From Lingula anatina (lineage: Eukaryota; Brachiopoda; Lingulata; Lingulida; Lingulidae), in assembly GCF_001039355.2 (NCBI RefSeq), contig NW_019773670.1, positions 214,926 to 278,925 of the forward strand: DNA of 64,000 nucleotides, read 5' to 3'. The notes below the pieces were generated by a model, which searched no databases, was not told the DNA's origin, and was given only the letters and a program-made list of their open reading frames with translations. Numbering within the stretch: position 1 is the first letter of the stretch; the number at the start of each line of letters is the position of its first letter. The position numbers and the translations under genes were made by a program. Below, in pieces: positions 12,092-24,200 of the stretch.

Positions 12092-14330
12092 TTTTTATCT
12101 AAGGGAGTAATCCCTCTGGAAACTGTGATCTGAAAGTGTTAAAAGCTGTTGTGTTGGAACGCAAATTAAAGGCAATACCTGTTGTATACATGCGCTGGTT
12201 CCATACAGAAGTAAACCATTTTGTTTGCCATGTATGCAATGCCCATAGGCAAAAATGTACGAATGTAATGGAATGAGTGTCAAATATTTTTGTTGGCAAA
12301 AATTACATTTTCACCGACTTGAAAATATTTTTTAAAGAAAGGCGAGAAGGGTGTAAGGGACTAGAGCATCAGTAACAGTGGAATTCCATGATTATTTTTA
12401 TTAAGTCACAACTGAAGCCAACTTAAAAAATTATCACAATTCACACGTTTAGAAATTAGATACTAGAAAGCATTACATAATACTTAACGGTGGCAGAAAT
12501 GACAACACCAAAGGATTGTAACTTTGACAGGCAGTAAACAGGTCTGCCAAAAAACAAGTTTTAATGTTCTCATTAAGCAAAAGATTGCACTAAAATTTAT
12601 TTTCAAGAATGATAATGTGCATGCAAGTTTACAGCAATTATTTTGTGTCAAAATTTTGTATTTCCATTTTCATTTTACTTAGACTTGTATTGGGCACATG
12701 TTATGTGCAATGCCCTATATGAATTTTAAAACTGTCAGTTTAGTGGAAAAAGCAGGGAAGTTTGCACATCAGTCTGTCACTTAATATGTGGTCTACGACA
12801 CGACTTAATGTTGTGAGGTCCTGTTACAGAGATTGCATAATATAGGCCTAGCAAAGCTACCTCTTTATTACCTGATATAAACACCCGATTTTTTCTCTAC
12901 AACTTAGCCCATTTCAGTGTGAATGAAACATTCATGTAATCTTTATAAAAAATGACTCCCTGTAAAATTCTCATGATTGTGAGATATGCTCGCCTCATGT
13001 ATAATTTTTTTGTATGCTCATGTTAGAGCCTTTAAAATATATTAAATTTCCAATACTGCATAAATTGTTTACTATTTCTAAATTATGTGCAAATTGTACA
13101 GTGGGTAATTTTGCAGCCAATGTGAACTTTCAAGGGAAGCTAATAGACACATTTTTTTTGCAATGTACATATTATTTTTTAAAATATCGACTTGATACAG
13201 ACTCCATGTCACTGCAATAAATGCTCATTTAAATGTTTGATATTATTCAAACAATTTGTCTTTCATTTCAGTTACCTTTTACCCCCTCAAAAACAGGCAT
13301 GAGATTTCATATCATCACAATATATTTATTTTGTTTTTTTTTTAACCAAAATGTTACATAATTGTTACATGATATCTTGCTCCAATCTCAAATTTTATAG
13401 TATGATCAAATCTTGTCTGGTAGCAGCAACTCAGATGCTTCCATCTTTATAAATGAAAACTTTACAAACCAGTAAGTCACTATAAACATTTTGACCTTTG
13501 CATTTTTTGGTTTCCAAAATACCTAACAAGTGAAACTAACCTCACTAAGGAAAAAAATATTAAATTACATGTTTCATGGCAGAAAAAGATTTTCATTGTT
13601 GAGCATTTTCTTAAAAATTTGACAGCATGATAAATGAACATGTTACCAAAGATCATTCAACTAAAACTTTCAGAATATCTACCTATTTACCTTCATTTTG
13701 GGTTTTTAACCATACCACCTTTAAATTACTTTTCTATTTATCCCACATATATACCATACAAAATGGGCAACAATTCAGTCTTGAAAGTTTGTCTAAGTAC
13801 AGAAGTATTCTGTAAGTAAAATGTTGCATACATTAAAACTTTAAGAGACAATTTTCAATTTCCATACTTCAACCATTAAATTTGACCATATGAGATTGAC
13901 AGTGATGGTGACTCTCATCCAACTTCAAAGTGTGATCCATTAAGTTCAGACTTGTAATTCACAAATACAAGTGTATAGGAAGCACAGAAGTGGGTCGTTC
14001 TTAAAGATTTTTGACACAGAAATGTTTGTTTTAACCATACAAAACTAATACTAAAAAAAAAAAATAATAATAAAAGTATAATTGTAGGACCATATTCCAC
14101 ATACCTAGAATATAACTAAAGTATTACTGAGTAATGTCTCCTTGTTCATTTTTAAAGTTCCTCAGACAAGAAGTATAAAAAAGAATGTAAAAGTTCTCAA
14201 ACAGTCCCTCATGCATCATATCCTACAGCTTTCCTCAATAGAGATTACTTATCTCAGCAACATTCTTTTCTGCTGCATTCATAAAACTTTAAAGCTGGTC
14301 TAAGATGGCTCATCTTGGCTGGCCTCCATT
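12092..14330. other. Convergent 3' ends of ARHGAP6 and ALG5
   Basis: Between the two stop codons there is no supported coding exon. A canonical AATAAA on the plus strand lies at 13216-13221, about 1.1 kb after the ARHGAP6 stop. A minus-strand AATAAA (plus TTTATT at 13325-13330) lies about 1.0 kb after the ALG5 stop. If both are used, the two 3'UTRs fill this interval and end within about 100 bp of each other or overlap. Both sites are inferred from the hexamer alone. Confidence 0.55.
13216..13221 (+). terminator. Candidate ARHGAP6 polyadenylation signal
   Basis: Canonical AATAAA hexamer downstream of the ARHGAP6 stop codon, followed by T-rich sequence. It is the most plausible signal I saw before the convergent ALG5 gene; cDNA ends would be needed to confirm it. 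Confidence 0.45.
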
Positions 14331-17300
14331 TCATTCAGCCTTGACTTTGGCATCAATCTGCCAGGCCCCCATGGTGTACCTCATCCAGATCAGAAGTAAA
14401 TCCTTGGCCATCTGTAACCAGCTCCAGAACGGAATGATTTTTGAACCTGATGACATTAAATAATTTTTATATTTTATTTAAGTGTTTCGCAATCCCAATA
14501 ACTTGACATGAATTTTAGTGACAATGACATTTTCTTCTAACTTTAAAAAAATGTTATATATTAATAAAATACATGCACTTCAGTAAAACATAATTTCAAA
14601 ACAAAGCACAGAGTGAGTGGTACACTAGTTCAACGAACGCACACCTTAGCAAAATGTGTATTGGTTATTTGTGTTCCTTTGGTTCTTGAAGACGAAACAT
14701 ACAATGGCTTAAAACTCAACACTGTAATTAGCAAATTACTTATTTTAATACATTTGAATGTACACACATGTGCCTGCATAGATATACACACCCATTCAAA
14801 CATATCATTATAACCTTACCTTCTACTTCATGCCAGTTCACTGCAACTTCAGATATCTTCATATTCAATGAGTTAGCTATGTACAACATATCTACATCAA
14901 ATGCCCTGAAAGAAATGGAGGCTACGGTAATAACTCCCATCTTTTCAATGGGGGGAAAATTGAGTTTTATAGATACTGTATTTTTAAGTCATAATTTCTT
15001 AAAATTAGAACACTCCTATTGAATGGTAGCAATAAAATTTAAAAGCAGTTAACTCTATAGTTCTATTCTATGAAGTAAAAGCACCACAAATTCTATATAG
15101 AAATATAATTTTTGTGATAATAGAATTATGTATCTGAATGTTTGATAATATTTGCCCAATGAAAAGATCCAGTAATTATCATACAATTACCAACAATACA
15201 GTCTTTCCAACTTTCAACATGAAAATTATTGCAAAAAAACAAAATGATAAACTATCCATCTTTCCATATGCAAATTTGTGAATATAACCACAGTTATTAA
15301 CTTATCAAGTTCCAATGTTCACAGAAGTGAAGAAGACCACAGGTATGAACTTACCATCTTTCTACATGTAAATTAGTGAAAATTATCACAGCTGCTTGTC
15401 TTGTTAGGAGTTTGAACCCACATTGAGTATCTTTGATCCCCTTGACCAGAAACCACACCAAAATGTGGAAACCATACATCAAAATGGTGCGGAAAAATGA
15501 TCTCTGAAAGAAAAAAAAATTATGTTATTACAATGGCACCTGATAAACACACCTTACAATACAAGTATACTATGTGAGATTTTTGGTTCTTAACATACAA
15601 AATTCTAATATCTTTATTTCAATTTGAAAAGAAAACAGAGATGTCTAAACCAGGTGCAACGAATTGGCTATATTGTTGTCTTAGCAATACTCATTACATA
15701 CTGTAGCTACAGCTTCATCCTGAAGATGAGCTCTTGATCCACATACCACGGCCATTTCACTCTGAAAGTAACAACTCATATACATTTTTATGTTCATAAT
15801 GTTTTTATACAGAGACATACTGCCTCTACCTTTGTATTGAAAGATATAATTATATACTTGTCCCAGTGGGGGAGATGTTATAATTTAATACACCTTATAT
15901 CTTTTAACAAAGAATATATAATATTAAAATATTTCATTATGAACAAGCAACTGTTCATCCAGTGGCACAAAAGAATATTAAACAGTAACAGTATTCTAGC
16001 ATACAGCTATCAAAAGCTACTCATAATACTTTCAATCTTGCAAAAGTATCAATAATACACAAACACTTAAAGAAAGAACATGAAAAAAATGCATCTATTA
16101 CTTTCATATTCTAAATATCAATAGTCAGACAGATGTAAATTTTTTATTGTTTACTTACCCCATCTTTGGTTAAAGAATTGATAGAATTTTCTAATTTTTC
16201 TAAATCGCTAAATTTGGTTGCTGCATCAGCATCTGCAAACAAAAGGTGTTTGCCTCTTGCTCTGAGCATACCCTGGAATCAAATACATTCAGTTCAACAT
16301 TTCCGTTAATGAAAAAGATAAAAGAAAGAATGCCTCCTTAGGAAATTTCTTCACAAAAAAGTAACAATTTAATAAAACAAAGCCATTAGTATTTGGCAAT
16401 TATAATATCTAAATGGAACAGTGTTTGACCTTTTTACTATATCGCAACTGGTTTATGGTATGAAAAAATATTCTAGAATGTACTAGCTTACCAAACGTAT
16501 TGCACCTCCTTTACCTCGGTTTTTGGCCAGAGTTAAAACTCTTAGTTTTTCAGTTCCATTTCTTGCACAATATCCCATGGCAACCTAACAGAAAGAGATC
16601 ATTATAATGAAACACCGCACAAGAACTCTTATTACAGCACAACAAGCCAATAAATAAATAAATAAATAAATAAAGACACACTATGTATGTACAATATTGC
16701 TACTTCTGAAGTAACAAAAATGAATAAGAAAGGAGTGGACAATCTCCCCCCCCCCCCCCCCCCCCCAAAGTAGTACATAACAGAAAATACATGATAGTAC
16801 TGAAACAAATTGGTGTATTGACTATTTAGATTTGCTGAAATTTTATAAATTATATCTTCAATAGGCAATCACTTACCTCTGTTGTTTTATCAGAACTTCC
16901 ATCATCCACCACTATGATTTCATATTTAAATGAAGGTTTGGTTTGCTGTAAAAAATAAAAAATAAAATGTATACTATTATGTAAAAAAACTTAAAGCATA
17001 ATAACTATGAATTTGTACTGCTTTGAATAATGAGTTAAAATCCAAGTATTCTTCTCATGAAAAATTATGTATTTCTATGTAAAAACTCCTTTAAATGAAA
17101 GTTATGTTTATCATTCTCACCATAATGATTCATACCTGCCTTTTGCCTAAAAATTCAAGGGTCTCATCTAGCATAACTGGTACTGAGGAAAGACCAAAAT
17201 GAGAAAACGATAAGAGAATGAACTATTAACTAATAAAATGAGAGAATAGACCTTAACCATGATTGTGGAAATAAGAGTCAATTTTCTGCATGTATAAAGA

Positions 17301-18292
17301 GTTCTTACTGATGTTCATTATTGATTGTACTTATGATTAATGTAATAAATTAATATGACTCATGACAGAATATTGTAATTAAATTATACTTCAATATCTA
17401 AAATGGTACAGAAGACGCCCTTATAATTATATAAAATATAACACAAAGATTTATCAAATTTATATACAGTTACATAAGTGTCTATGTTGTTCCCTTTTTA
17501 TTCCAAAAACAATATAAATCATCAATATATTAAATTTATAATTAGTAAATGCAATGCAAATTATCACCATAACAATTATAAATTATATACTAGTAGATAA
17601 ATTTCCATTTATATATGATTGAAATGCCTATCAACTGTAGGAAGAGATGCTGCTTATTTGCAACAACAAGAACTGTTTTTTGATATTATATTAAGAACAG
17701 TGATGCCTTTTACTTTGTTCTACTTACACCTTTCCTCTTCATTGTAAGCAGGCACTATAACTGAAAGGTCAACACTGGCAGGATCGTGTATGCTAGGAAA
17801 GAGCACCTTACTGTCATCTTTTTTAGGATCCAGAAAATATTTTTCACTCTCATAATGCTGCACCTTTGCCATTGGAATGCTTGTCACATAGATCACAACA
17901 GAGGCCTAGAATAACATATATAAATATTAACTAAAAATCCTTACAAAAGTTCGCAGACAATCTAACAAATAATCTAACATATTTCTATGCTTCTCTTTAA
18001 AATGTAAATGGGTTATAAAGTGAATATTTGATTCGACCCATTATGTCAATTATATTCAAACAAAATATTACTAAGTAATAGTATAAGCCTAAGGCAAACA
18101 ATTTCATCATGCGATTTTTATTTTGTTTAGATAATTTAGTCGTTAATTAAGCAAGTCTTAGATACTGCAATTAGCCTCTAAACTGTTAGCAATGAGCATG
18201 GCCAAAACATTACCATATAAAATAAATCTTACCACAGAGAAAACAACTATGGCGAGAAGCAGAAGCACAGCAAATAATTGCCACAAGTCCAT
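14331..18292 (-). CDS. ALG5: Dolichyl-phosphate beta-glucosyltransferase (complete, 10 exons)
   Basis: Exons from the 5' end: 18292-18233, 17905-17728, 17182-17136, 16945-16877, 16584-16492, 16272-16159, 15761-15702, 15503-15355, 14905-14820, 14446-14331. Together they encode 323 residues, close to my recalled length of human ALG5 (324). ALG5 transfers glucose from UDP-glucose to dolichyl phosphate on the cytosolic face of the ER. The product is the donor for the last glucosylations of the N-glycan precursor. Residues 1-20 (MDLWQLFAVLLLLAIVVFSV) form the N-terminal membrane anchor. GT2-family motifs follow: VIVPAYNEEERLP (about 69-82), VVDDGS (107-112), NRGKGGAIR (140-148), DADAATKF (163-170), DTQCGFKL (232-239) and ERWAFDVDMLYIA. 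The end of exon 2 offers two GT donors; only the GTAAGT site keeps the conserved EERLPVML frame. The gene is convergent with ARHGAP6 and divergent from the CRAL-TRIO gene. Confidence 0.97.
16745..16766. repeat. Poly-C tract in an ALG5 intron
   Basis: Run of about 22 C between ALG5 exons 4 and 5, that is, a G run on the ALG5 sense strand. An (AAAT)n tract lies just to the left at 16649-16674. Confidence 0.9.
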
Positions 18293-18797
18293 AATCTTTA
18301 TTCCATTGCCACACAAACGGAACTGGAAATGTGAGTTTTGAGCATGCGTGAAGTCCCATTTTTATAACTAGGCCAACATTTGTAAAGAGCTGGCTGGAGC
18401 GTGGAGATGTTATCCTGTCAGACTAAAACATGGTCGCCACATGACAAATTCACCTTTCTAGTTTAATCTGCAAATCTATGCCTTATTTACATCAATTTCT
18501 AACTGGTGTTATAATTGAAACGCCATGTGAAAATTATTAGAAGTGATACGAAGCTCACGTTTTCCTTGAATCAATTATAACCAATTTTATAGTGCATGTA
18601 ATAGGCACAATTAAGTCTACCCGGAAAAAGCTAGGACTTTGGTCTGTACAATTTATTTTCAGGAAAAATTCATGATTAAATTTAAATAAGATATTAGTTT
18701 CGATAAATAACGATATGCATATAATTTTCTCTCGAAATTCTACTGAAAGTAGTACTTATTTAGGATGTTGAAATATGCAAATTGTTTTTAGCCTGAG
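18293..18797. promoter_or_regulatory. Probable bidirectional promoter, ALG5 / CRAL-TRIO gene
   Basis: ALG5 starts on the minus strand at 18292. A plus-strand open region with a strong splice donor (AAAA|GTAAGT at 19115/19116) begins within about 500 bp and would feed the CRAL-TRIO gene. I saw no clear TATA box placed for either gene. The assignment rests on head-to-head spacing only. Confidence 0.4.
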
Positions 18798-19115
18798 ATG
18801 ACATATGACGGCCATCTTTTAGCTTGTCGTGACATATCTCCAGCTCCCAGACGCAAAATAGGAAATTCTAAGTTTTGCAACAAAGTAAAACGGTTGAATT
18901 TTATGTATATTTTTACAAATACACATTATGAAAAGCTAACACACCTTGTTGAATGTACATTGCAAATTTCCACCAATATTTGGGTCATCTTTGAGTCCCT
19001 CTGCAGAGCTGAGGTTGACCTAATTCGGGCTTTAAAACGTCACCGCTCAAACATTTGTTTAAGGGCCCATGTTTCAGGTGTTTGTGAGTTTGTAGCCACA
19101 GATCCACAACGAAAA
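18798..19115 (+). other. Candidate first exon or 5'UTR of the CRAL-TRIO gene
   Basis: An open frame starts at an ATG at 18798 and stays open to a strong donor, GTAAGT, at 19116. Spliced to the acceptor before 21200, it continues in the same frame through AAATTGGCC... into the MAANATT start of the CRAL-TRIO protein. That would add about 115 residues with no domain I recognise. It may simply be a non-coding leader that happens to be open, since a chance match of phase is one in three. Confidence 0.35.
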
Positions 19116-21199
19116 GTAAGTATCAGACTCATGTACACATGTCCAGGAAGGAATCAAACGTCTGATTGCGATTCTCTTATAAGATAAAATTAAATAGGTC
19201 TACTTCAAACACCTGTCTGGCACCCTGAGTTCCCTGGTCAAAGTAGACTAGTACATGTATAAAATAATTGCAAGTGATAAGGCTATATCTATATAAATAC
19301 TAGTGATATATAATCTCTTTCGAGTGGCTGCAGGCAATTAAAATTTAGCACTAATATTTACGTTATTTTGTATGAAATTCTAGTGAAAAGGAAAATAATG
19401 CTCTAATGAAACAAATAAAGTTGGAAAATTAGAATGAAAGCTAATCCAGTCAAATACTGGTATGTTGACTTGTTATTTTAAATGTATCATTTGTACATTT
19501 TTACAGTATTACTAGTAAGAGCTCCAGACCAAATGAAAATTTTATATGGTGATAATTCCTTAAATGTTCAGAAATACAAAATAATAATTATAATTGTAAT
19601 AATAATAATAAAGAAAGAAGTCAAATAAAGAGATAAGTGAGGCCAAGGGGAAAAGTTGTTCATTTAAATGTCAAATATCTTGAATGGAAAGAGATATATT
19701 TTTTCAATATTTTTCCTCTGCGTGCAGTACATGCAATATTTATTTTAATTTTTAAAAAATTTTTGATCTCTATGCCCTACATGTTTAAGAAAAATACGTA
19801 TCTTACGCAAAATTTAACTTTGGTAAATAACATATTTTGACATTTCATGGTAATTACTTGAGATATTGGAACTTGCAGTGATTTACTCAACTCATGCTGT
19901 GCTTCCATTGTGATTGTGTATTACATACTAAATTGGAATAAAGGTCATACCAAGCGTAATAAGACTTGATAATTAGGGTCGTGATTACTTTGAAACTGCA
20001 ATATGAACATCCCATGGTTACATTTCTTTTATTACAAGTACATTTCTTCTGATATAATCAGTTTTGTAGAAGTTTCTGAAGACAATAGATTTAAGTTAGG
20101 ATCCCTTTTTTGTCAATGTATGGGCAGTAGAATGTGAATGGAGACAGGTTTGATTAAAGATAATTTAAGTCAACAAACAGTCATAAATAATGTAATTCCA
20201 ATCAGTTAACATGTTTTTCAGTTGACTATAGTATGAACGGAACTTAAGTAGAATATATAGAAATATATACATTACATGTATGCTTGGGAGGAAATGTTTG
20301 ACTGTTTGTAACTTTGATATTTGCAAAATATCCTTCCAAAATGAGTCATTTTAAAAATATATATATACTAAGAAGTAGTATATGAATGCACAGTTTATTT
20401 ACAATTAATGCTGAAAATGCTATCAGTGGTCCCTTCACAGTGCTAAACTGTAATTATCCAACTTTCATACATGAAGCGAAAAAAACATTTTTTAAAAATC
20501 TCAACTAGTTCTTTAGCATATCATAAAGGCCTCTATGCTGATGTTACATATACATGTACTTTATCAAGTCTTATATAAAATGAGATCATATAAAATAGTA
20601 TTATTGTGCTTGTTTTCTATTGAAGGACTCGTTATATTGCTCAGAAACAAAGGTCATGCTTCATAGCTGTGTAAATTAACACCAGGTGTATACTAGCATT
20701 TCTGTAGATTTCTTTTTAATGCTGATGAACTGCTAGTATTGATAGGTAAGGAAGCTACCTCAAATCTACCAGTGTCGTTTATGTAATCACAATTGCTTTT
20801 TTTTCCTTACAGAAATAAATTTGGATTTTTTATGATAAAAAATATATAAGTTTTGAAAATGATCTTAGTGAGCAAAGCTTCCAGTCACGATTGCATTTAC
20901 AGTAGTGGCATGGGATATATCTCCAGGGTATTGGATGATTGAAGTTTTGCCTGTTGGTATTTTCTTAACCGCTACCATTACTTAGCACAGGTCTTTTTGT
21001 TTCCTCAGCAGTTACATTCAGTGTGTATTAGACTTGCCCATCTTAAAAAAAGAAGGGTCCCTTATGAATATCTCCATTATGTTGGAGTGTTTAATGGAAG
21101 TTGAAGATAGATGAAGGATCTTGATCAGTTATACACTTACTTATTTGCCTAATAACCATTTTACTACTTTTTTTATTCCAATGTTATTTTTTCCTCCAG
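19116..21199 (+). other. Leader intron, nothing recognised
   Basis: AT-rich sequence with short A/T runs and scattered CATGTA-type palindromes. I found no coding exon, RNA gene or clear mobile element in it. Confidence 0.5.
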
Positions 21200-21226
21200 A
21201 AATTGGCCTCTTCATACATATCACCA

Positions 21227-24200
21227 ATGGCAGCTAACGCGACAACTCGGCCATCAGAAGAAGATTTTAAGCTGTTAAAGGAGAGATGTCAGGTAGGGTG
21301 AAATATAATATAATGTTGTTTTTTCTCTGGAAGATGTATCAAGTAAATAAGAGTAAAGAAAATATCTTAGAACAAGTGAAGGATAAAATAAGGTGAAGAA
21401 AAGAAAAGATGTAAATGCATGTATGACTATAAGTGAATTAGTTTACAAGATTGTGTGAGGGTGGGTTGGGGCTTACATTAAAGTTTTTGCATGTATTTTT
21501 ATTATCTCTAAAGAACAGTTTTCATTTTGTCTTTTTTTTTTCATAATTTTAAAGACTAAGATAAAGGCTGCTTCAAGATATATAAAAGTGAACATCAGCA
21601 TTAATATTTACAGAAGCAAGCACAGGGTTCACACATTATCATACCACCAGATGACATACTGCTTTTAGATAATTCATATAATATATAAACAAGATCCATT
21701 TGAGATGGATATTGTTGACACTTCTTACGCTTTGTCTGACATGGAAATACTGGTGTAGAAAGGATGTGAAGTATAAAATAAGGTAAAAAAAGAAAGAATT
21801 GCCATGACCCAATGAACTCCAAACAAGGCAGAAAAGCTGTCAAACGTACAGGTGTATGGCAGAAATTTCAATTTGGATGCAATACTATATAATAATATTA
21901 AGGCATAATCACTATCAGTTTTAATTGCATTAATGATGGCAGTGTACAAACTAAAGGGTTTCATTCAATTTTGACAAACTATGTCTGTACATAGATTAAG
22001 GAAGAAATAAAACTGATGTGGAATAATTTATTGTATACTTTCAGTATCATTTTCTTTTTTTCATATTTAATCAAAGTTTTACTGAGAGCTAAGCCCAGAT
22101 AAACTCATGATAAACGGAAATATGCTCAGTTGGGTTTCTGATTTCTTTTTGGGGAAGCTGCTGTTTATCAGATTAACTAGAAGAAAAGTTTGCTTACTTT
22201 ATTGATTTTTTTCCTCATGAAGCATGTTGTAGTGCAGACCAGGGCATCATTAAGTGATCACAAGCAGATTAACTCTAGTTAAGATAACATGTACACACAT
22301 GTATGGAATATATGGCATGCTCACCAGCATCATACATTCACATTTGTATAGATCTACTTGTAAAAATGTATTTGCACTAGTATTAAAATTGAACATATTT
22401 GATGTAGAATGGCCCATTCATCCATGCTGATAAAAATTGTTGTCAAGTCTGATAATTAAATTCCAAACTTTTATATTGACCATGTGTGTATTTATTCACT
22501 ATTCTTCTTATTATTTTATAATAGTTAAAGAAAAACTTAATTTCCATTTCAGATGATCTTTGATGCTGACCCCTCTCAGGTAAGAGTGTGTTGATCAACT
22601 TTGAGGAACCTGAAGTACAGAATAACACAAGAGCTAATGGAGGGAAAATGAAAATCTTTTCTCTAAATGATAACTTGAAATTCACTTAAATATTGGATAA
22701 GCACAGCTAGGGTACTGTAGTCTATAATATGACACTTACATTGTGTACAACCTTTGCTTATCATTATATTGAAAGCATTGTGACATAATTAAACAATGGA
22801 ATTAAATGTCAACAATGAGAAGAATGGCCCCAGAGGATCAGATTTTTCCATACTATTATTCGCTGTCTTAAAATAGCCTTAAATTAAATGTCACAGATAG
22901 TCAGATGCCACTGAGATGCCTATTCATGCACACTTCAAACTCAGAGGCTGTGTTGACAATTTGTATACTATAGTAGTAGCTGATACTGAAAATATGGACC
23001 TTTGCTATTAATTGTGTATTTGAAAATCCATATCTCACTGAGCAGTCTGTGTAGGTCAGGTAGACTTCCTGTGTATTTTTGGTCAAAGTAATTTGTAAAT
23101 GCAGCTAAGATGTGTCTCAGCCATAAGTATATATAGAAGGCATTTCTGTGACTGGGACATAATTATTGTTTGAATAGAGTGATATTGGTTCAGTCCCTGC
23201 ATGGGTCGATGTCTTTCTTGTGCAAGTTGGACAGATTGATTATGTTTGATTAAGTGAGGAAGTATATTGTACTGCACTTTTCAAGCATCCCTGGTGTATG
23301 TTTAATTAAGACCTAAATGATAAATGACTTGAGGAGCAAGAGCATCTTCAGAGCATCTTGAAATGTGATGTTGGTTTTTGCATGGGCAATGTCAACTACA
23401 AGCACTAGCACTAATACTAGCTATTATTCATTACGTAGGATTTCCCCAATAGTTCAGTATATATTATTTTTATGCTTTTAATGACTTTTAAGTTAATAAA
23501 ACAATTGAAGGTGAAAAAAGAAAGTCCCATAAATGCTAGATATCTTTCCCACTTAACTTTTGTAGAAACAATTATTGAATAACCTAAACAAAGATTGATC
23601 TAGTGTTAAGGCACACAGTGACATTTATAGGGATTAGATTTTTCTGACCATCGATGGATTTCCAACTTTTTGGAGGCCAAAATTATCATTGGCCTAAGCG
23701 GCCCCCAGGACCCTACCCCATATTTTCCTACTTTTTAGCTAAATGGCAGTCTTGTCCCTGCATTATACATGCATTATACAAATGTCAAGATCCTTCAGGC
23801 TAGGGAAAAACTTTACTAAAAATATTCTTCCAGTATATTGGCAATTTCATTTGCACAGCATTTATATGCAACAATGATATTTTGGATTAAGTGCAAGAAA
23901 TTAAAACAAATGAATGTGTGAGTCTTGATAGATTGCAATAGAAATTTCTATTACCAAAACTTGCTTGATGATATATTATTAAATAAATGTAGCACACAAA
24001 CCGAGATATATTTGACATCTGAGTAAAATTTATGTTTAGGGCACTAAAATACTGCATTCTCCTAAAAGAAATCTCTGAATGAAAGTATTTCAATATTTCA
24101 GTATCACAACGATGCATCCCTGCACAGGTTTCACAAGGCATTCCTGGGGGTTGACGAGACCTTTCAAGCAGTACTTAAGTGTAACAAATGGCGAAGAGAG

